NCBI GenBank assembly: GCA_003415625.1
Contig: PYIU01000007.1
Coordinates: 1,736,001 to 1,800,000 of the forward strand
Source of the DNA: Aquanectria penicillioides
Lineage: Eukaryota; Ascomycota; Sordariomycetes; Hypocreales; Nectriaceae
DNA: 64,000 nt
Direction of reading: 5' to 3'
Under the pieces are notes generated by a model. That model did not search any database. It was not told the origin of the DNA and saw only the letters and a program-made list of their open reading frames with translations. The translations under genes and the position numbers were made by a program. Below, piece by piece: positions 1 to 11,467 of the stretch (positions are counted from its first letter, which is position 1; the number at the start of each line of letters is the position of its first letter).

Positions 1-3000
1 CGTACGAAGTAGGTGCAGTAAGCACATTAGATCAATCAGGACGGAATACGGACACTGTACATGTCATCGGAAATTCGGACACAGTCGCAGCAGCAGTTAG
101 ACAGAGACAGAACGGGGCTGTGCGGACGGACAATGTAATTCGGCGGCCTTGGCCAGGCCGGGGTGGGTGACAGTTTGTTTGTAAATGAAAAATGAAATGC
201 TCTCGGTTCGAGCTCTGCTGTCTGAGATGGATGGGGATTGGGGCCTGCACGTGCCATGATGCGTCCCTCGCAGGGAGCAGGAGGTAGCATGAGCTGGGAG
301 CTGGACAGGGCAACGGGGTGGTTGGAATTTGGCTTTTTGAGACCTTGTCGAAGCGATCATGGGTGTCTGGCGACAAGACAGGCATTATTGTTTCTGTTTC
401 TATTTCTGGGCGTGATTTGTTTCTTCCAGCTCCAGAAGATCAGCACATTGAGCAAGCAGCGAAAAAAAAAATAAGACAAGCCCGGGTCAAGCCAGGACAG
501 GGTCCGCCGCCAGGTGAACAACCTGGAGGAGGGGGGCCGCCGACGCCACACGGTAAGGCAGCCAGCCAAAAGGAAGAAAGAAAAAAAAAAAAAAAAAAAA
601 AGAAAGGCACCGCAAGGTCAAGCAGCCAAGCCAAGGTAAGGTAAGGTAAGGTGGCGAGGTCGACGATGACATGGCTCGGCAGACCAAAGCAGGCAAAAGT
701 CGCAGAGGAAAAGGCAAACAAAACCAGGGAGACTCCAAAGCATCGGGAACATCACGTGCTGTCCAGAGGCCGATGAGCCGAGTTGGGAAAGCCAAGCAGG
801 GCCGAGACCCTGGGTCATGGTCTAGGCCCATCTAAGGGTCCGGCTCCGACGGCGGCCGGCGGTCGATGCATCTGCGCACTGTAGCGGATACGTACCTACA
901 TATATTACATCAGCAGGGTGCGATGTAGGTCCATAGGTACCTCCAGACGGGAGCACGAAGGTCACAATTCCCCCTCGCCTTATATGCTTCAGACATTGGT
1001 GGTAACGTAGTAGTGCATGTTGCTAGCAGGCGCGCCTCGGCACGGATGGTTTTCCCACGGTGCCTAATTGCCCATTGGGAGAGAATGGCGTTTCAAAACA
1101 AGTAACAAATGTGAGAGTGAGAGAGATGGCTCGAATAGCACACACGGCGCCGGGTACCCTCCCTCCCTCGGCCTCCGGGGGGTGCTCTCCGAAGTGCACA
1201 AGCGTGGCAGGCACTTCCCTGCCTGGTACCTGCCTTACCATGCCTCCTGCAGACCTAGGTCGCTGTAGCTTGCTCTCAACAGCATAAGCAAGGTAGCGAC
1301 TACTGACATCAATTACTACGTTTGGAAGGAATAGTCGTAGTCTCAGCATTTATCCAGTGGCAGCCGCGGCAGTGGCATCTCATCTCACATCAACCATACA
1401 TCACGCCTCATCCTCACCTCACCTCACTTAGTCCAATCCCCTGGTCCAACTTCAGCTCCAGTCCCAGCTCCGGTTCCAGCTCCGGCTCCAGCTGCTCCTA
1501 TCCGTCCAACCTTGCCTCCCAGAATTTTCATTGACTCTCAACGTACATAGTATGTCCCTTTTTTTTTTTCAGCTTGACCATTTTGCCGCGTAAAACACCG
1601 AACCACAAGTGGAAACCAGTACAACATCATCACTCCCTCGTGTCAACCTAGGCTGGCTTTCTCATCTCCCTTTCCCCATACTCCGTATCCTCGGGCTTCC
1701 TACCTCGGAATCGCGTGCGTAAATTCCTAGCTGCAGCCCCACGGACAAACCACCACACCGGTATGGGGGGGCACTGCTTTGTCGGCCGATCGATCCTTTT
1801 CCCCACCACCAACACCGACATCAGCCTGCCCGAAACACTCACTCACTCACTCACACATTCATTTACTGTGCTCACACTCACACGCCCGGCAGACACTAAA
1901 CAGGCATATATGCACAAAGGAGGACCACACCCCATCGATCGCTCAATCTATACTCCAAGTAATATGCGGCCACCTGGCACAACCCCCTAGGCCGCACTCT
2001 TCCTGTCCAACTCAAAAATAAATAAATAAAAAACACAATCCCAACGGGAAGGGCCAGAGGCAGAATCCACTAGCCAACCGCGGGAGCACGCTGCCAAATT
2101 GCCTCGACTCGTGTGCACCTCTGGGGTGGCTGAAGAAGAAAGAGGAACATAGCGACGGACGACGCCCGTCTTTAGCTCCACGGGCCACGGCGGCGTCGTG
2201 TCGTCAACCATTCAGTCGACCTACATCTAGTCCCAAGGTCTGCACCTCATGCCCATCTTGGGCTCACCATCCCCAGTCAGCCAGCATACATGCAAAGCCG
2301 AGTACGTACCAGCCCAAGCCCAAAAATCGACGACCACAACCCCAGCAAGCCGCCCCATCTCCAACCCACCCGCTTCAAAGCAAAAGCAACCCACCGGCCG
2401 GCCCTAGCCTCCTAGCCTCCCAGCAGTGTACTAGCACTCGGCCTCTGCTAGCACCTGCGAAGTAGTACCGAGCACCTAGCATCTAGCTCCTAGTATCGGT
2501 ACTTCCCTAGGACTCTCTGCTAAGGCATTGGCAGACGCTCGCTGCACCTCTGCTGCAAGACCCTCGACGGCCCCCGTTTCCCGTTCCCCGTTGCCCGTGG
2601 GCCCGCACCAAGTCCGTGTCCCAAGTCGCCTTCTCCGGGTCGTCGTAAACGTTGCCAGCTTCTCCTCCTCTTCACTTCCCCATTTTCGACTCGCCCGGCA
2701 TCCCGTCTGTCTCGCTTCGTCGTCCGTCATGTTCCCGGCGACATCGGCGCGCCTGCGACTCGATACTGCCAGCGTCCATTACCAGACGCCCGAGGCATCG
2801 TGAGCGATTCGCCAATCCCGCCGCACCTTTTGATACAGTCGACGTTCCTGAGCCATCTCGATACCCTTTAGCCGCCCCCGCGATTCTTCCTTGCTCGTCG
2901 CCTCGACTAAGCTGATCGACCGACTCCTCGACCATCCTCGCCCCTCTCTCGTCGACTTCGCAATCTTCTGTCGTTCCATCTCCCTCCATCTTCTCCACAC

Positions 3001-3013
3001 GAGCTTGTGAGGT
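1..3013. other. Gene-free region upstream of the Zn2Cys6 regulator
   Basis: I see no credible gene here. Short open frames exist on both strands but are low-complexity and not protein-like. The stretch holds a run of 21 A at 581-601, a short GGTAA tandem near 630-650, a CAGCTCC-rich tract near 1453-1495 and an ACTC tandem near 1835-1855. The last 500 bases are pyrimidine-rich, as is usual for a long fungal 5' leader. A 24-codon upstream open frame (ATG at 2729, stop at 2801-2803) would precede the regulator if the leader is that long. Transcript limits cannot be read from sequence. Confidence 0.6.
581..601 (+). repeat. A21 homopolymer
   Basis: An uninterrupted run of 21 A inside a purine-rich stretch (about 570-610) with no gene around it. 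Its length makes it a likely site of length error or polymorphism. Confidence 0.9.
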
Positions 3014-5528
3014 ATGGCTGCCGTTCACTCCTCGGCCCATGATGTGGGCGTTCCGACGACCGCGCCTCCGTCAGGAGTGTCAAACTCTACTCCATACGAT
3101 TCTACCCTCCCTCAACCACAACAGACTCCGCCCCATCACCATCTTCACCAACAGACTCCACCCCAAAGTCATGCCCATACCCACTCTCAACAGCAGCAGC
3201 AGCAGCAGCAGCAGCAACAGCAACAGCGCAGTGTCAAGCGGCCTCGACCTGTCAAATCTTGCACCGAGTGTCGCAAGCGCAAGCTACGATGCGATCGTCT
3301 CTGTCCCTGTTCTCAATGTCAAAAATCGAGTCGCACCTGCAAGTATGCTATGGATCACGACTCGGCCAACTTGTCTGACGGGTCCGATAACGAAATTGAG
3401 ATTTCTCGTCCAGCGAAGCGCAACTGTGTCCCAGGCATGTTTACCTCGACCACGCCAGTCCCAAACAGCGAATCCGGATATGCGCCGGTCCGAAATGGGG
3501 AAAGCACTGCTGCGACTTCTCTCGAGGAACTCTCGCTGCGCATGGAGCGACTGGAGAAGCATCTCTTGGCAAGAAGCCCTGCCGCATCGGAAGCCAGCGC
3601 TGGCAAACTGATCGCAGCGTCATCCGATACCATTCGAGGTCTAACAGTGAAGCAAGGTGCCTTCAGAACCAGATATCATGGCCAAAATAGCCCCCGCGTC
3701 CTGTTGAACCTGGTATGTAGACCCCCTGAGCTCAGGAGACGTTATGAGGCTAACCTGGATTTAGTTTGACGAAGCGAAGGACTTCATGGCCAACCACAAA
3801 AATAACGGTGGCGTTCGAGACATCTTGGTGAATTTCAGGAAGTTCCATAAAGCTCTTCTAGATGAATATCGCAAGTCGCTCTCTCCCATCACTGTATTTG
3901 TCGACTCGATGATGCCGGTTCGCAAGCGCATGACAGATATACTTCCCAAGAAAGTCGTCTGCGACCGTCTTGTTGCTTCATACGTCGATACTTCCGAAAC
4001 CATCTACCGAATGCTTCATTTGCCCATGTTCAAGGACCAATACAACCGCTACTGGGAGGGCACATTGCAGTCTGAGTATTTCTTGCCACAGCTCCTAGCA
4101 GTATTGTCGGTCGCGTCGCGGTTTGAGACAAAATCAAAGGGCCTCGGTAATGAGAGAGCTGAGGGCGTCCATATCCCGACGGCTTGCGCCCTCGTGAGAA
4201 CGTGGCTTGATAGCCTGAGGGGGAAACAATTGGTCGAATTCGCCACGCTCCAGGTCGAACTGCTGCTTCTGCATGCCCAGAGGATGATCACTCCGCGCAT
4301 TCAGGACTCTTGGACCTCGTTGGGTTCCACTGTACGTATGGCCATGACCATGGGTCTCCACCGTGACCCTTCCGAGTTTGAACCTCGAATGCCCGTCTTC
4401 CTTGGCGAGATGAGACGCCGATTGTGGTTTACTCTTCTCGACATGGATCTTCACATTTCTCTCGCAAGCAGCCTGCCATGTCTTGTCCGCGATGGCGATT
4501 TCACCTGCCGCCCTCCTAGAAACCTCGACGATAATGAGCTCTATCCTGACATGAAAGAGTTGCCTCCATCGAGACCTATCGACCAAATAACAGATAACCA
4601 GATGCAAGTATACGCAGCGATGACTCTGGGTGTGAGGATGAAGGTAGCCCACCTACTCAATCGAATCGATACAATCCGCGAGTACCAAGAAGTCCTTGAC
4701 GTCGGAGCTAAATTGGAACGCTACCTGGACGACATCAACTACATCTTCCCTCGGCAGGGAATATTAAGCGATGCGCAAAAGAGCAAGCAGTGGCGATCCC
4801 GGGTCATTCTCGACATGCATGTGCGTCGGCCCCTGCTGGCGCTCTATCGCCCGTTTGCCATCGGCGCCCCCGACGCACCAGCGTTAATCTCCCGGGCTTA
4901 TTTGAGATCATCAATGGTCATCATGAAGTACCTCGATGAGCTTGACCCCATGCTAGCGCATTTCCAGGACATCGCAGAGATGTATCATCAGGTCCTGAAG
5001 AAGGACATTATCCAGGCTGCTCTTAGTGTGTGCTTCTATATTCGGGCCGCGTTGCGCCCCGCCTCTGATAGCACAGGCCTCGGTACGCAGGCATTACGCA
5101 TGTCGCCCGATTCCTCGGACGACTACCCTACTTACAACCCAGAGAACCTTGTCCTCTGGTCCCCACCACGGCTCATCAGCACGGTCGAGAAGACACTGGA
5201 TCTCCTCATTCGCAACATCAGTGGACGTGACACCAAAGACATTGTTTGTCTCTCGGTTGTGCTGCAGTGCACAAAGAGCCCAGAATCGAAGCCGGATGAG
5301 ATTGTCCCAGCACTTCACATGATCTTGGATCGATGCTTGAGGGATTCTAGCATAAGCCTGGATGCGATTTCTAATGCTCCGACTGGACCACCTCCAGTTG
5401 ATGGTTTCCAAGGAGATTCTTACATGCATCCTCACTCGGCATTCATGTATCATCCAAACAATATCGGAGTGCCCGCAGCGCTGAGCGACTTTGATGGCTG
5501 GATCCTGTGGGAAGGATGGGATCAATAA
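3014..5528 (+). CDS. Zn2Cys6 fungal-type transcription factor
   Basis: Predicted nuclear DNA-binding regulator of 820 residues in two exons, 3014-3712 and 3765-5528. The 52-bp intron (GTATGT...TTTAG) joins codons exactly. The N-terminus is rich in Pro, His and Gln, with 13 consecutive Gln at about residues 59-71. A Zn2Cys6 cluster follows at about residues 83-109, with spacing C-x2-C-x6-C-x5-C-x2-C-x6-C and an extra Cys in the middle linker. A short Leu-rich helix near residues 175-195 (LEELSLRMERLEKHLL) could dimerise. The long C-terminal part looks like the fungal-specific middle homology region, including an RRRLWFTLLDMD segment. DNA target and pathway are unknown, and I cannot assign a named orthologue. 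The start at 3014 is the first ATG after the leader and gives the full polar N-terminus. Confidence 0.93.
3188..3226 (+). repeat. CAG/CAA trinucleotide repeat coding for poly-Gln
   Basis: Thirteen Gln codons: one CAA, eight CAG in a row, then CAA-CAG-CAA-CAG. It lies just before the basic residues that lead into the zinc cluster. The pure CAG run is prone to length change between strains, while the interspersed CAA codons limit slippage. Confidence 0.95.
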
Positions 5529-6668
5529 ACTACCCCTCACATCCGGAACGATCCGGAATCAAGACCAATATTTCCTTTGTAAGCCCGGAGCTCGGATGGC
5601 TCCTTATATATCGGGGGAGGCTTGAAAAATTGTTTTATCTCGTTTTGTTTGTATCTGGGTGGCAAGAATCAATGTAGACGGCGAGCCACAATGGCTATGG
5701 GAACAGTTGTACTGGTTTTTGGGTTTTTTTCGTTCACCTTTTTTTCACTTATCTATTTTTTTCCCGTTTGTGATGAGGGAGGCATGAGTCGGCCCCAGGA
5801 GATTTTAGCGGGCGTTGGGCAAACGTGAGGCCTTGATCTGGTTGCAGGATCGGTGGAAAGGTCGGTTGAATCATTTTCGTTCTCATCTTGTCCTTTTTTG
5901 TCACATATATACCTCTACCGGCATAGGTGCAGTGTTTTTATTATTCGGCTCATGAAGACTAGAATAGTCCAGCCGTAGACTTGTGTATGCACCCCAACTT
6001 TTTGTACAGTTATCTTAGTATGGAGGAAATGATAGACGGTATTCAGTTCGACTCATAGCGAAAGGGTGTTCTAATAAACTCGTTCCTGATGCGAAATTTT
6101 GTGTGTGTTGTACCGGTATTTTGCCATGATGACAGGCCTGGCCTACTATTCAAATGTCGAGAGAAGAGTCCGTGATTTGGCAGAATAATCCAGAACACAG
6201 CAGTATGTAACATAGTCGAAGTGGTTACGAGGCTCGATAGTCTAACTTTGCCCATCTTTTGCGAGCTTTGCAGTTGATGCGGAGGCGACTGAATACTAAT
6301 CCTAGGGAGGGGGTTCCCTTCGGCAATTTTTTGGAGGATGCCTATAGTTTCTAATCGACGTATTCATTTGCGAAATTGCACAATCCAGATATTGAATCAT
6401 CCAACCCATCACTCATATCTGCTGGCCAGCAGTTGAACAGATATTGAATAATTCAGACGCGAAAGTTGAATTTCTTCCTTCGATATAATATAAACCTATA
6501 AAAGACATGATGAAACGTGACATGTGTTACATAGCGTTGTGAGACAATCTAGACCCGTCCAGAATCCCATTCCCAGTTTCCCATTCCCAGTTCTATTCCT
6601 CTCCTCATCGTGACTAACACATACTTAATAGATCAAAATTATTCCTGAGATATATCTCTCGGTTCCTC
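5529..6668. other. Intergenic region, convergent 3' ends
   Basis: The 3' flanks of the zinc-cluster regulator and of the minus-strand NmrA-like gene meet here. The DNA is T-rich around 5690-5770 and AT-rich around 6340-6660. I find no gene or convincing repeat. Confidence 0.6.
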
Positions 6669-7355
6669 CTAATTCGAAATGACCGGGGCCCTTCCGTTCC
6701 AGTCGTCCTTCTCAGCGGCCTCAACCAGCCACGCCGCGAGAGAAGCTCGAGTAATCATCGGGAGCCAGGGCATTCCCTTGCCGTCGTCTGGCCACACGCG
6801 GACCCTCTTGGAGGGACCCTCGGTTAGCACCGGTGGCCGGGCGAGGACAAAGGGCAAGCCGCTCTCTCGCACGACGGCGTCCATGCGCTCGTGGTCCTCG
6901 AGGCCAATTCGCATGGCCGAAGCGTGGCTGAAGATGCCGCGGATAGGCAGAGACATGGATTTCCACGAGGGACCGACGCCGTGGGAAGAGTTGATGACCA
7001 GCTTTGGTTGGTTGGCGAGGTTGGCGGCCTTGAGGGCGGTAACCAGGACCTTGCCACTGGCCTCAATGAGATCGTGAGGGCTATCTGGGGAGGGGCCAGA
7101 GAAAGGAGAAGTGCCCATGCGGCGGTGACCAAGGGTGATGATAATAGTGCTTGGGGGCCTAGGCGTTATCAAGGCAGCCTCGAGATCAGACTGAGAGGTG
7201 GGTGATCCACGAACAAGTGTCAGGTTAGGGTTCTTGGGGAGAGAGGCTGTATCCGGGTTTCGAACAAGCGCGGTGACGGTGTGGGATCGATCCAGGGCCT
7301 CCTGAACAACGAGCTGTCCGTTGCGCCCAGTAGCACCGAGGATAAGGATATGCAT
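6669..7355 (-). CDS. NmrA-like / SDR-type NAD(P)-binding protein
   Basis: A 228-residue intronless protein with an N-terminal Rossmann fold. The dinucleotide-binding motif GATGRNG sits at residues 7-13, right after the first beta strand (MHILIL), and LVRNP near residues 35-39 fits the end of the second strand. The overall pattern matches the atypical SDR family with an NAD(P)H-binding domain (NmrA / biliverdin reductase B-like). Members either reduce small substrates or sense NAD(P) redox state, and nothing here decides between these. No signal peptide or membrane segment is seen, so a cytosolic location is expected. It is divergent from the thiolase gene and shares a 1,154-bp promoter region with it, so co-regulation is possible. 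Confidence 0.88.
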   Translation of the reverse strand: MHILILGATGRNGQLVVQEALDRSHTVTALVRNPDTASLPKNPNLTLVRGSPTSQSDLEAALITPRPPSTIIITLGHRRMGTSPFSGPSPDSPHDLIEASGKVLVTALKAANLANQPKLVINSSHGVGPSWKSMSLPIRGIFSHASAMRIGLEDHERMDAVVRESGLPFVLARPPVLTEGPSKRVRVWPDDGKGMPWLPMITRASLAAWLVEAAEKDDWNGRAPVISN

Positions 7356-8509
7356 TATGGGAATAGTGCTGATGGTGTTTTGGTTATAGGGAGGTGGGTT
7401 ATGTGTGTCTTAGTGGTTGGTGAGAGGGAGGAGTGATGGCGCTGTGTGCTCGACAAACGATAAAAGGTGATGGTCTGAAATGGTCAGGAAAGTGTTCTTA
7501 TGGTTCTTTGATATGTTTTCATCTGCTGAGTGATTGTCTTCAGATCAGTTCCAAGCTTGCGCCCCTTTATAGTCGTCGTCGCCATCATGTTTGGGCTCAA
7601 AACCATGTTACTCGGCCGATATATTCGCCGGAGCCGGATCATTCGGCCGGTAGGTCGGTGAATTGAAATCGCCGGTGGTAGTGCTGACGCCGTAGGCTTA
7701 GAAATCAGCAGTCTATGTTGCTTTTTGAGGCTTTGCATTTTGATCCTGGCCATGGCGGTGGCTGTGATGTATTCGAGCTTTGATGGCGCCCTCGGACCTT
7801 TGGGTTGTTTTTCGCCAATTCGATGCAATAGATGTTCATAATAATCAATGGTCGGCCGCCGGAGACTGAGGCGGCACACGGAGCCGAGACTGTGGGGAGG
7901 GCGACCGGACCGGACCGAAAAATAATCCGCTACACTGTCCCAGAACTCGCCAGACTGTGCGAAACCGCAAATCCATCGCCATTTTCCTACCAAATATAGT
8001 AAACTGCCTCGGCAATATTTAGCCACGGGCGTACTCATGAACTGGCAAAGCATCCAAAGAGGGCCTCGGCACTACGCCTAGTTCCCCGCATGGCATCGAG
8101 CGTGGCTCAGGACGAAAAGCTGGGGTAGTGTAGACAAGCGGGCCAGGAGGGCTTCCAAGGAACCGCCAATCTAGAACTGAATTGGCTGGAGGAGATGATC
8201 CCGAGGGTCCGAACTAGTTGCCATTCTGGCCGTCTGCCCTGCTGAGCCGCAGCCGGGGCAATTCTTCTTTTGTCGCACTGGTGCGCGTTGTACTTGATAT
8301 ATCCGGGAGGTCTCACCTCCTCCGTTCGAGCTTTGGTTGGTTTCCAGTCAGGCCATTTCTTCTTCTTCTGCTTCATACATCATCTATCAGCCTGTGTTTC
8401 CTGTGACTTGGAGACAAGCAAGCGAGTGCTTCTTGTTTGTGACACCATCAGATTACTATCCCTCACAACACCACAACAACCTCCCACACGGTCCTACTAG
8501 CCATCCATC
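7356..8509. promoter_or_regulatory. Divergent promoter region between the NmrA-like and thiolase genes
   Basis: This shared upstream region of two divergent genes contains two dense groups of CGG/CCG triplets, at about 7613-7675 and 7850-7946. The first group includes the near-palindrome CGGCCGATATATTCGCCGG at 7613-7631 and CGGCCGG at 7644-7650. Zn2Cys6 regulators typically bind paired CGG triplets, so these are candidate operator sites. That is inference from triplet content, and no specific factor can be named. The 3' part (about 8340-8500) is pyrimidine-rich, as expected for the thiolase leader. Confidence 0.5.
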
Positions 8510-9982
8510 ATGCCTGCCAAACAAAAGTCGCCCGTCTACGTCCTCGGCGTGGGCATGACCAAGTTCATCAAGCCCCGTGGCAAGGTCGACTACACAGAGC
8601 TCGGCTTCGAGGCCGGCATCAAGGCGCTGCTTGACGCCCAAATCAACTACGACGATGTCGACCAGGGCGTTGCCTGCTACTGTTACGGCGACAGCACCTG
8701 CGGCCAGCGCGTCTTCTATCAGTTCGGCATGACCCAGATCCCCATTTACAACGTCAACAACAACTGCTCCACCGGCAGCACGGGTCTGGCCATGGCCCGC
8801 ACCTTCATCGCAAGCGGCGCCGCCGACTGCGTCATGGTTGTCGGTTTTGAGAAGATGATGCCCGGCAGCCTGCAGACCTTCTTCAATGATCGAGAGAACC
8901 CTACCGGCACGAGCGGCTTGATGATGGCCGAGACAAGGGGCGTGACGAACGCCCCCGGTGCTGCTCAGATGTTTGGCAACGCCGGTCGTGAATACATGGA
9001 GAAGTAAGTTTCAACCCGGGGACGATGACAAGGCAGTCTCGTATCTTGAGAGCCGCGTCAACACAAAAGAGAATCACACAGAGGCTTACAGCTCCCACAG
9101 GTATGGCGCCAAGCCCGAGGACTTTGCTGAGATTGCCCGCATCAACCACGCCCACTCCCCCAAGAACCCCTACTCCCAGTTCCAGCAGGTCTACACCCGC
9201 GACCAGATCCTCCAGGCTCCCATGATCCACGAGCCCCTGACCAAGCTCCAGTGCTGCCCGACCTCGGACGGCGGAGCCGCCGCCATCTTGGTCTCGCAAG
9301 AGTTCCTCGACGCCCGGCCTCACCTCAAGGAGCAGGCCATCCTCGTCGCCGGCCAGTGCCTCGCTACTGACGCTCCCAGCCTGTTCTCCCGCAGCGCCAT
9401 CGACCTGATGGGTTATGAGATGACCCAGCATGCTGTCCGCGTAGCCACCGAGGAGGCCGGCATCTCGGCACGGGACGCCCAGGTCGTCGAGCTCCACGAC
9501 TGCTTCAGCGCCAACGAGATGGTGGTCCTCGACGCCCTCGGCCTCTGCGACAAGGGCACGGCGCACGAGCTGGTGCGCTCTGGCGACATCACCTACGGCG
9601 GCAAATACGTCGTCAACCCGTCGGGTGGCCTCATCTCCAAGGCCACCCGCTGGGCGCCACGGGCATCGCGCAGTGCGCCGAGCTCGTCTGGCACCTCCGC
9701 GGCTGGGCAAACAACCGCGCGACTCCCAACACCCGGCACTGCCTGCAGCACAACCTCGGCCTCGGCGGCGCCGTCGTCGTGACCGTGTACAGGCGCGCCG
9801 ACGGCAAGGAGGCGCCCACCGTCGACTCGGCCACCGTCGGCCAGCGCAACAAGCTAGGATACAACCCAGCCGTCGAGGCTCGCGGCTTCACTCAGGCGCA
9901 GGCCGATGCCGTGCGAAGCAAGACGCAGCGAAGCGACTGGGCGCTCCAGGATACTCTTAAGAAGGTCGAGGCGAGGTTCTAA
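8510..9982 (+). CDS. SCP-2/SCPx-type thiolase, frameshifted in this sequence
   Basis: Thiolase-superfamily protein of the sterol carrier protein X type, expected to act in acyl-CoA thiolysis or a related Claisen reaction. Exons are 8510-9003 and 9101-9982, and the 97-bp intron (GTAAGT...CACAG) joins in frame. The nucleophile is Cys86 in [10 protein letters not shown], and NPSGG lies upstream of the C-terminal active site. At 9641-9644 the reading frame breaks: the family motif G-H-P-L-G-A-T-G, which carries the catalytic His, is encoded only if one base is added after the Lys codon at 9639-9641. Downstream the -1 frame is fully protein-like to the stop at 9980-9982, giving about 458 residues if corrected. 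As written, the protein ends at 9782 after about 46 unrelated residues. The end ARF is not a canonical peroxisomal PTS1, and I see no fused SCP2 domain. A sequence error is the likeliest cause, but a true pseudogene is not excluded. Confidence 0.85.
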
Positions 9983-10618
9983 GGTAGACAAACATGCGAC
10001 TGGTCTGGGAAGGCGTGTAATAAGGAAGCCCCATGATTGAGACGAGGAGGAGGAAACACAGAGACAGCCTCCGCGGAACTCCAAAAGGAAACCGTTTGTC
10101 GACGGTCATTCGCTCATATCCATCCATAGCATGTGCAGTTTTAGAATTGGACATTTTTTGTTACATTCAAATCTCTTTTTTTTTTTTTTGGTTTTGGTTT
10201 TCTGAAGCATTCGCATGTCTGGACTGCAAAGCAAGAAACATTGAAGTGCGTGCGTGTAAGTGAGAGACGGGTGAAACCAACGAACATGGGCAAAATCAAT
10301 GACGATGCACACGCCTCTGACGTGTATTGAGGCATCAATGGGTCAGCTATTTAACATATACAGACTCAATAATTTCTGTGCTCAAATCAGTTGTACATTA
10401 TGCAGGCTGCTCCCGACTATGTAAGTCTCAATACCTGGTATATTTGCTTCTTCGGATTACCTGACACGTCAAGCAGTCGCATGCAGCAACCCCACGCCAA
10501 GCTCGTTCATCTCATAACAGCCCGCCACACTTGCAACCCCGTCTCTCCCCTAATAAGAAACAGAATCAGTAGATCGAAATCGCATTCACATCATACACCT
10601 TCATCGCGCATCCCTCAG
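9983..10618. other. Intergenic region between thiolase and 2EXR genes
   Basis: This is the 3' flank of the thiolase and the leader of the next gene. A T14 run lies near 10176-10189. An in-frame upstream ATG at 10400 would extend the 2EXR protein by about 73 residues, but that extension is not domain-like. A GTAAGT at about 10422 shows the region may hold a leader intron. Confidence 0.5.
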
Positions 10619-11467
10619 ATGGCGGCAGAGTTCCCTCAATTCGCGCGTCTCCCGCCGGAGATCCGCCGCATCGTTTGGTGGTTTGCCATGCCCCGCGACC
10701 TCGAAAGCCCCGCGCTGGTCATCTACGGATGGCGATGGTACGTGCAATTCGACGACCCAAACGAGGAGAGGGAGGAGTTTGACTCCATCGACCGCAAGGT
10801 CTTCGTCCAAGCTCCCACCCCGCCCGCGCTGTTCGTCTGCCGCGAGGCTCGCGAGGTGGCCGCCGCGTGGATCGCCAGCAGCAACCTGACCAGGCGCTGG
10901 CGCGAGGAGACAAAGGGCCACATCTTCGTGCGCGAGTGGGACAGCCAGAACGACGTGCTCTACATCTCCCGCGACCGCTGGGATGATTTTTCAAACATCA
11001 TGTTCGACTGGGACACGGGCGACGAAGACTTGGTCGAGGCGCTGGGCGCCAACCTCACCCACATCGCCCTCCCGGCCTTCACGGCCTACTACAGCATCTC
11101 GACGCTGAGCGCCATGCTCGAGTGGATGCCCAACCTCCGCACCATCTACGTCATCTGGGACGAGCTCCCCAAGGCGCGCAGGTCCAAGTTCTCGCGGCCG
11201 CTGGCTGGGCCCGAGGACGAGCTGTACGACGTCGAGGTGCAGCCGCGCTGGAGGATGGACAAGGTGGTGGACGAGCACGGGACCGTCCGGATGTGCTTCG
11301 TCGACCCCGTGGACGGGCACGTGGTGTGGGAGCGAGGCGAGCTGTCCGAGTTTGTCGAGGACATGGAGCAGCAGTGGGCGACGGTTGAGGTGCCGGAGCG
11401 GTTCGTGGATGAGGAAGAGGGCATTGTCGATATACCATATGTGCATGTGACTGTGAAGGAACTTTGA
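10619..11467 (+). CDS. 2EXR domain-containing protein
   Basis: I choose the ATG at 10619, giving 282 residues, because the family hallmark then falls at the N-terminus: FPQFARLPPEIRRIVW followed by W(F)AMPR, which matches the 2EXR motif (F-x-x-F-x-x-L-P-x-E-I-R-x-x-I-W). 2EXR proteins are abundant in filamentous ascomycetes and have no established biochemical role. The remainder holds a Trp-rich core and an acidic, Glu-rich C-terminal third. No signal peptide or membrane segment is visible. An in-frame open stretch extends upstream to 10391, with an ATG at 10400, but those residues look like translated leader. Confidence 0.82.
   Translation: MAAEFPQFARLPPEIRRIVWWFAMPRDLESPALVIYGWRWYVQFDDPNEEREEFDSIDRKVFVQAPTPPALFVCREAREVAAAWIASSNLTRRWREETKGHIFVREWDSQNDVLYISRDRWDDFSNIMFDWDTGDEDLVEALGANLTHIALPAFTAYYSISTLSAMLEWMPNLRTIYVIWDELPKARRSKFSRPLAGPEDELYDVEVQPRWRMDKVVDEHGTVRMCFVDPVDGHVVWERGELSEFVEDMEQQWATVEVPERFVDEEEGIVDIPYVHVTVKEL

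Noticed and set aside
190..215. T-loop-like GGTTCGAG (possible tRNA)
   Set aside because: The flanking bases do not form the 5-bp T stem, and no acceptor or anticodon stems fit around it. No other tRNA candidate was found by eye.
3014..11467. Possible biosynthetic gene cluster (regulator, NmrA-like, thiolase, 2EXR)
   Set aside because: No core synthase, P450, methyltransferase or transporter is present, and the gaps are large. The genes are better read as independent.
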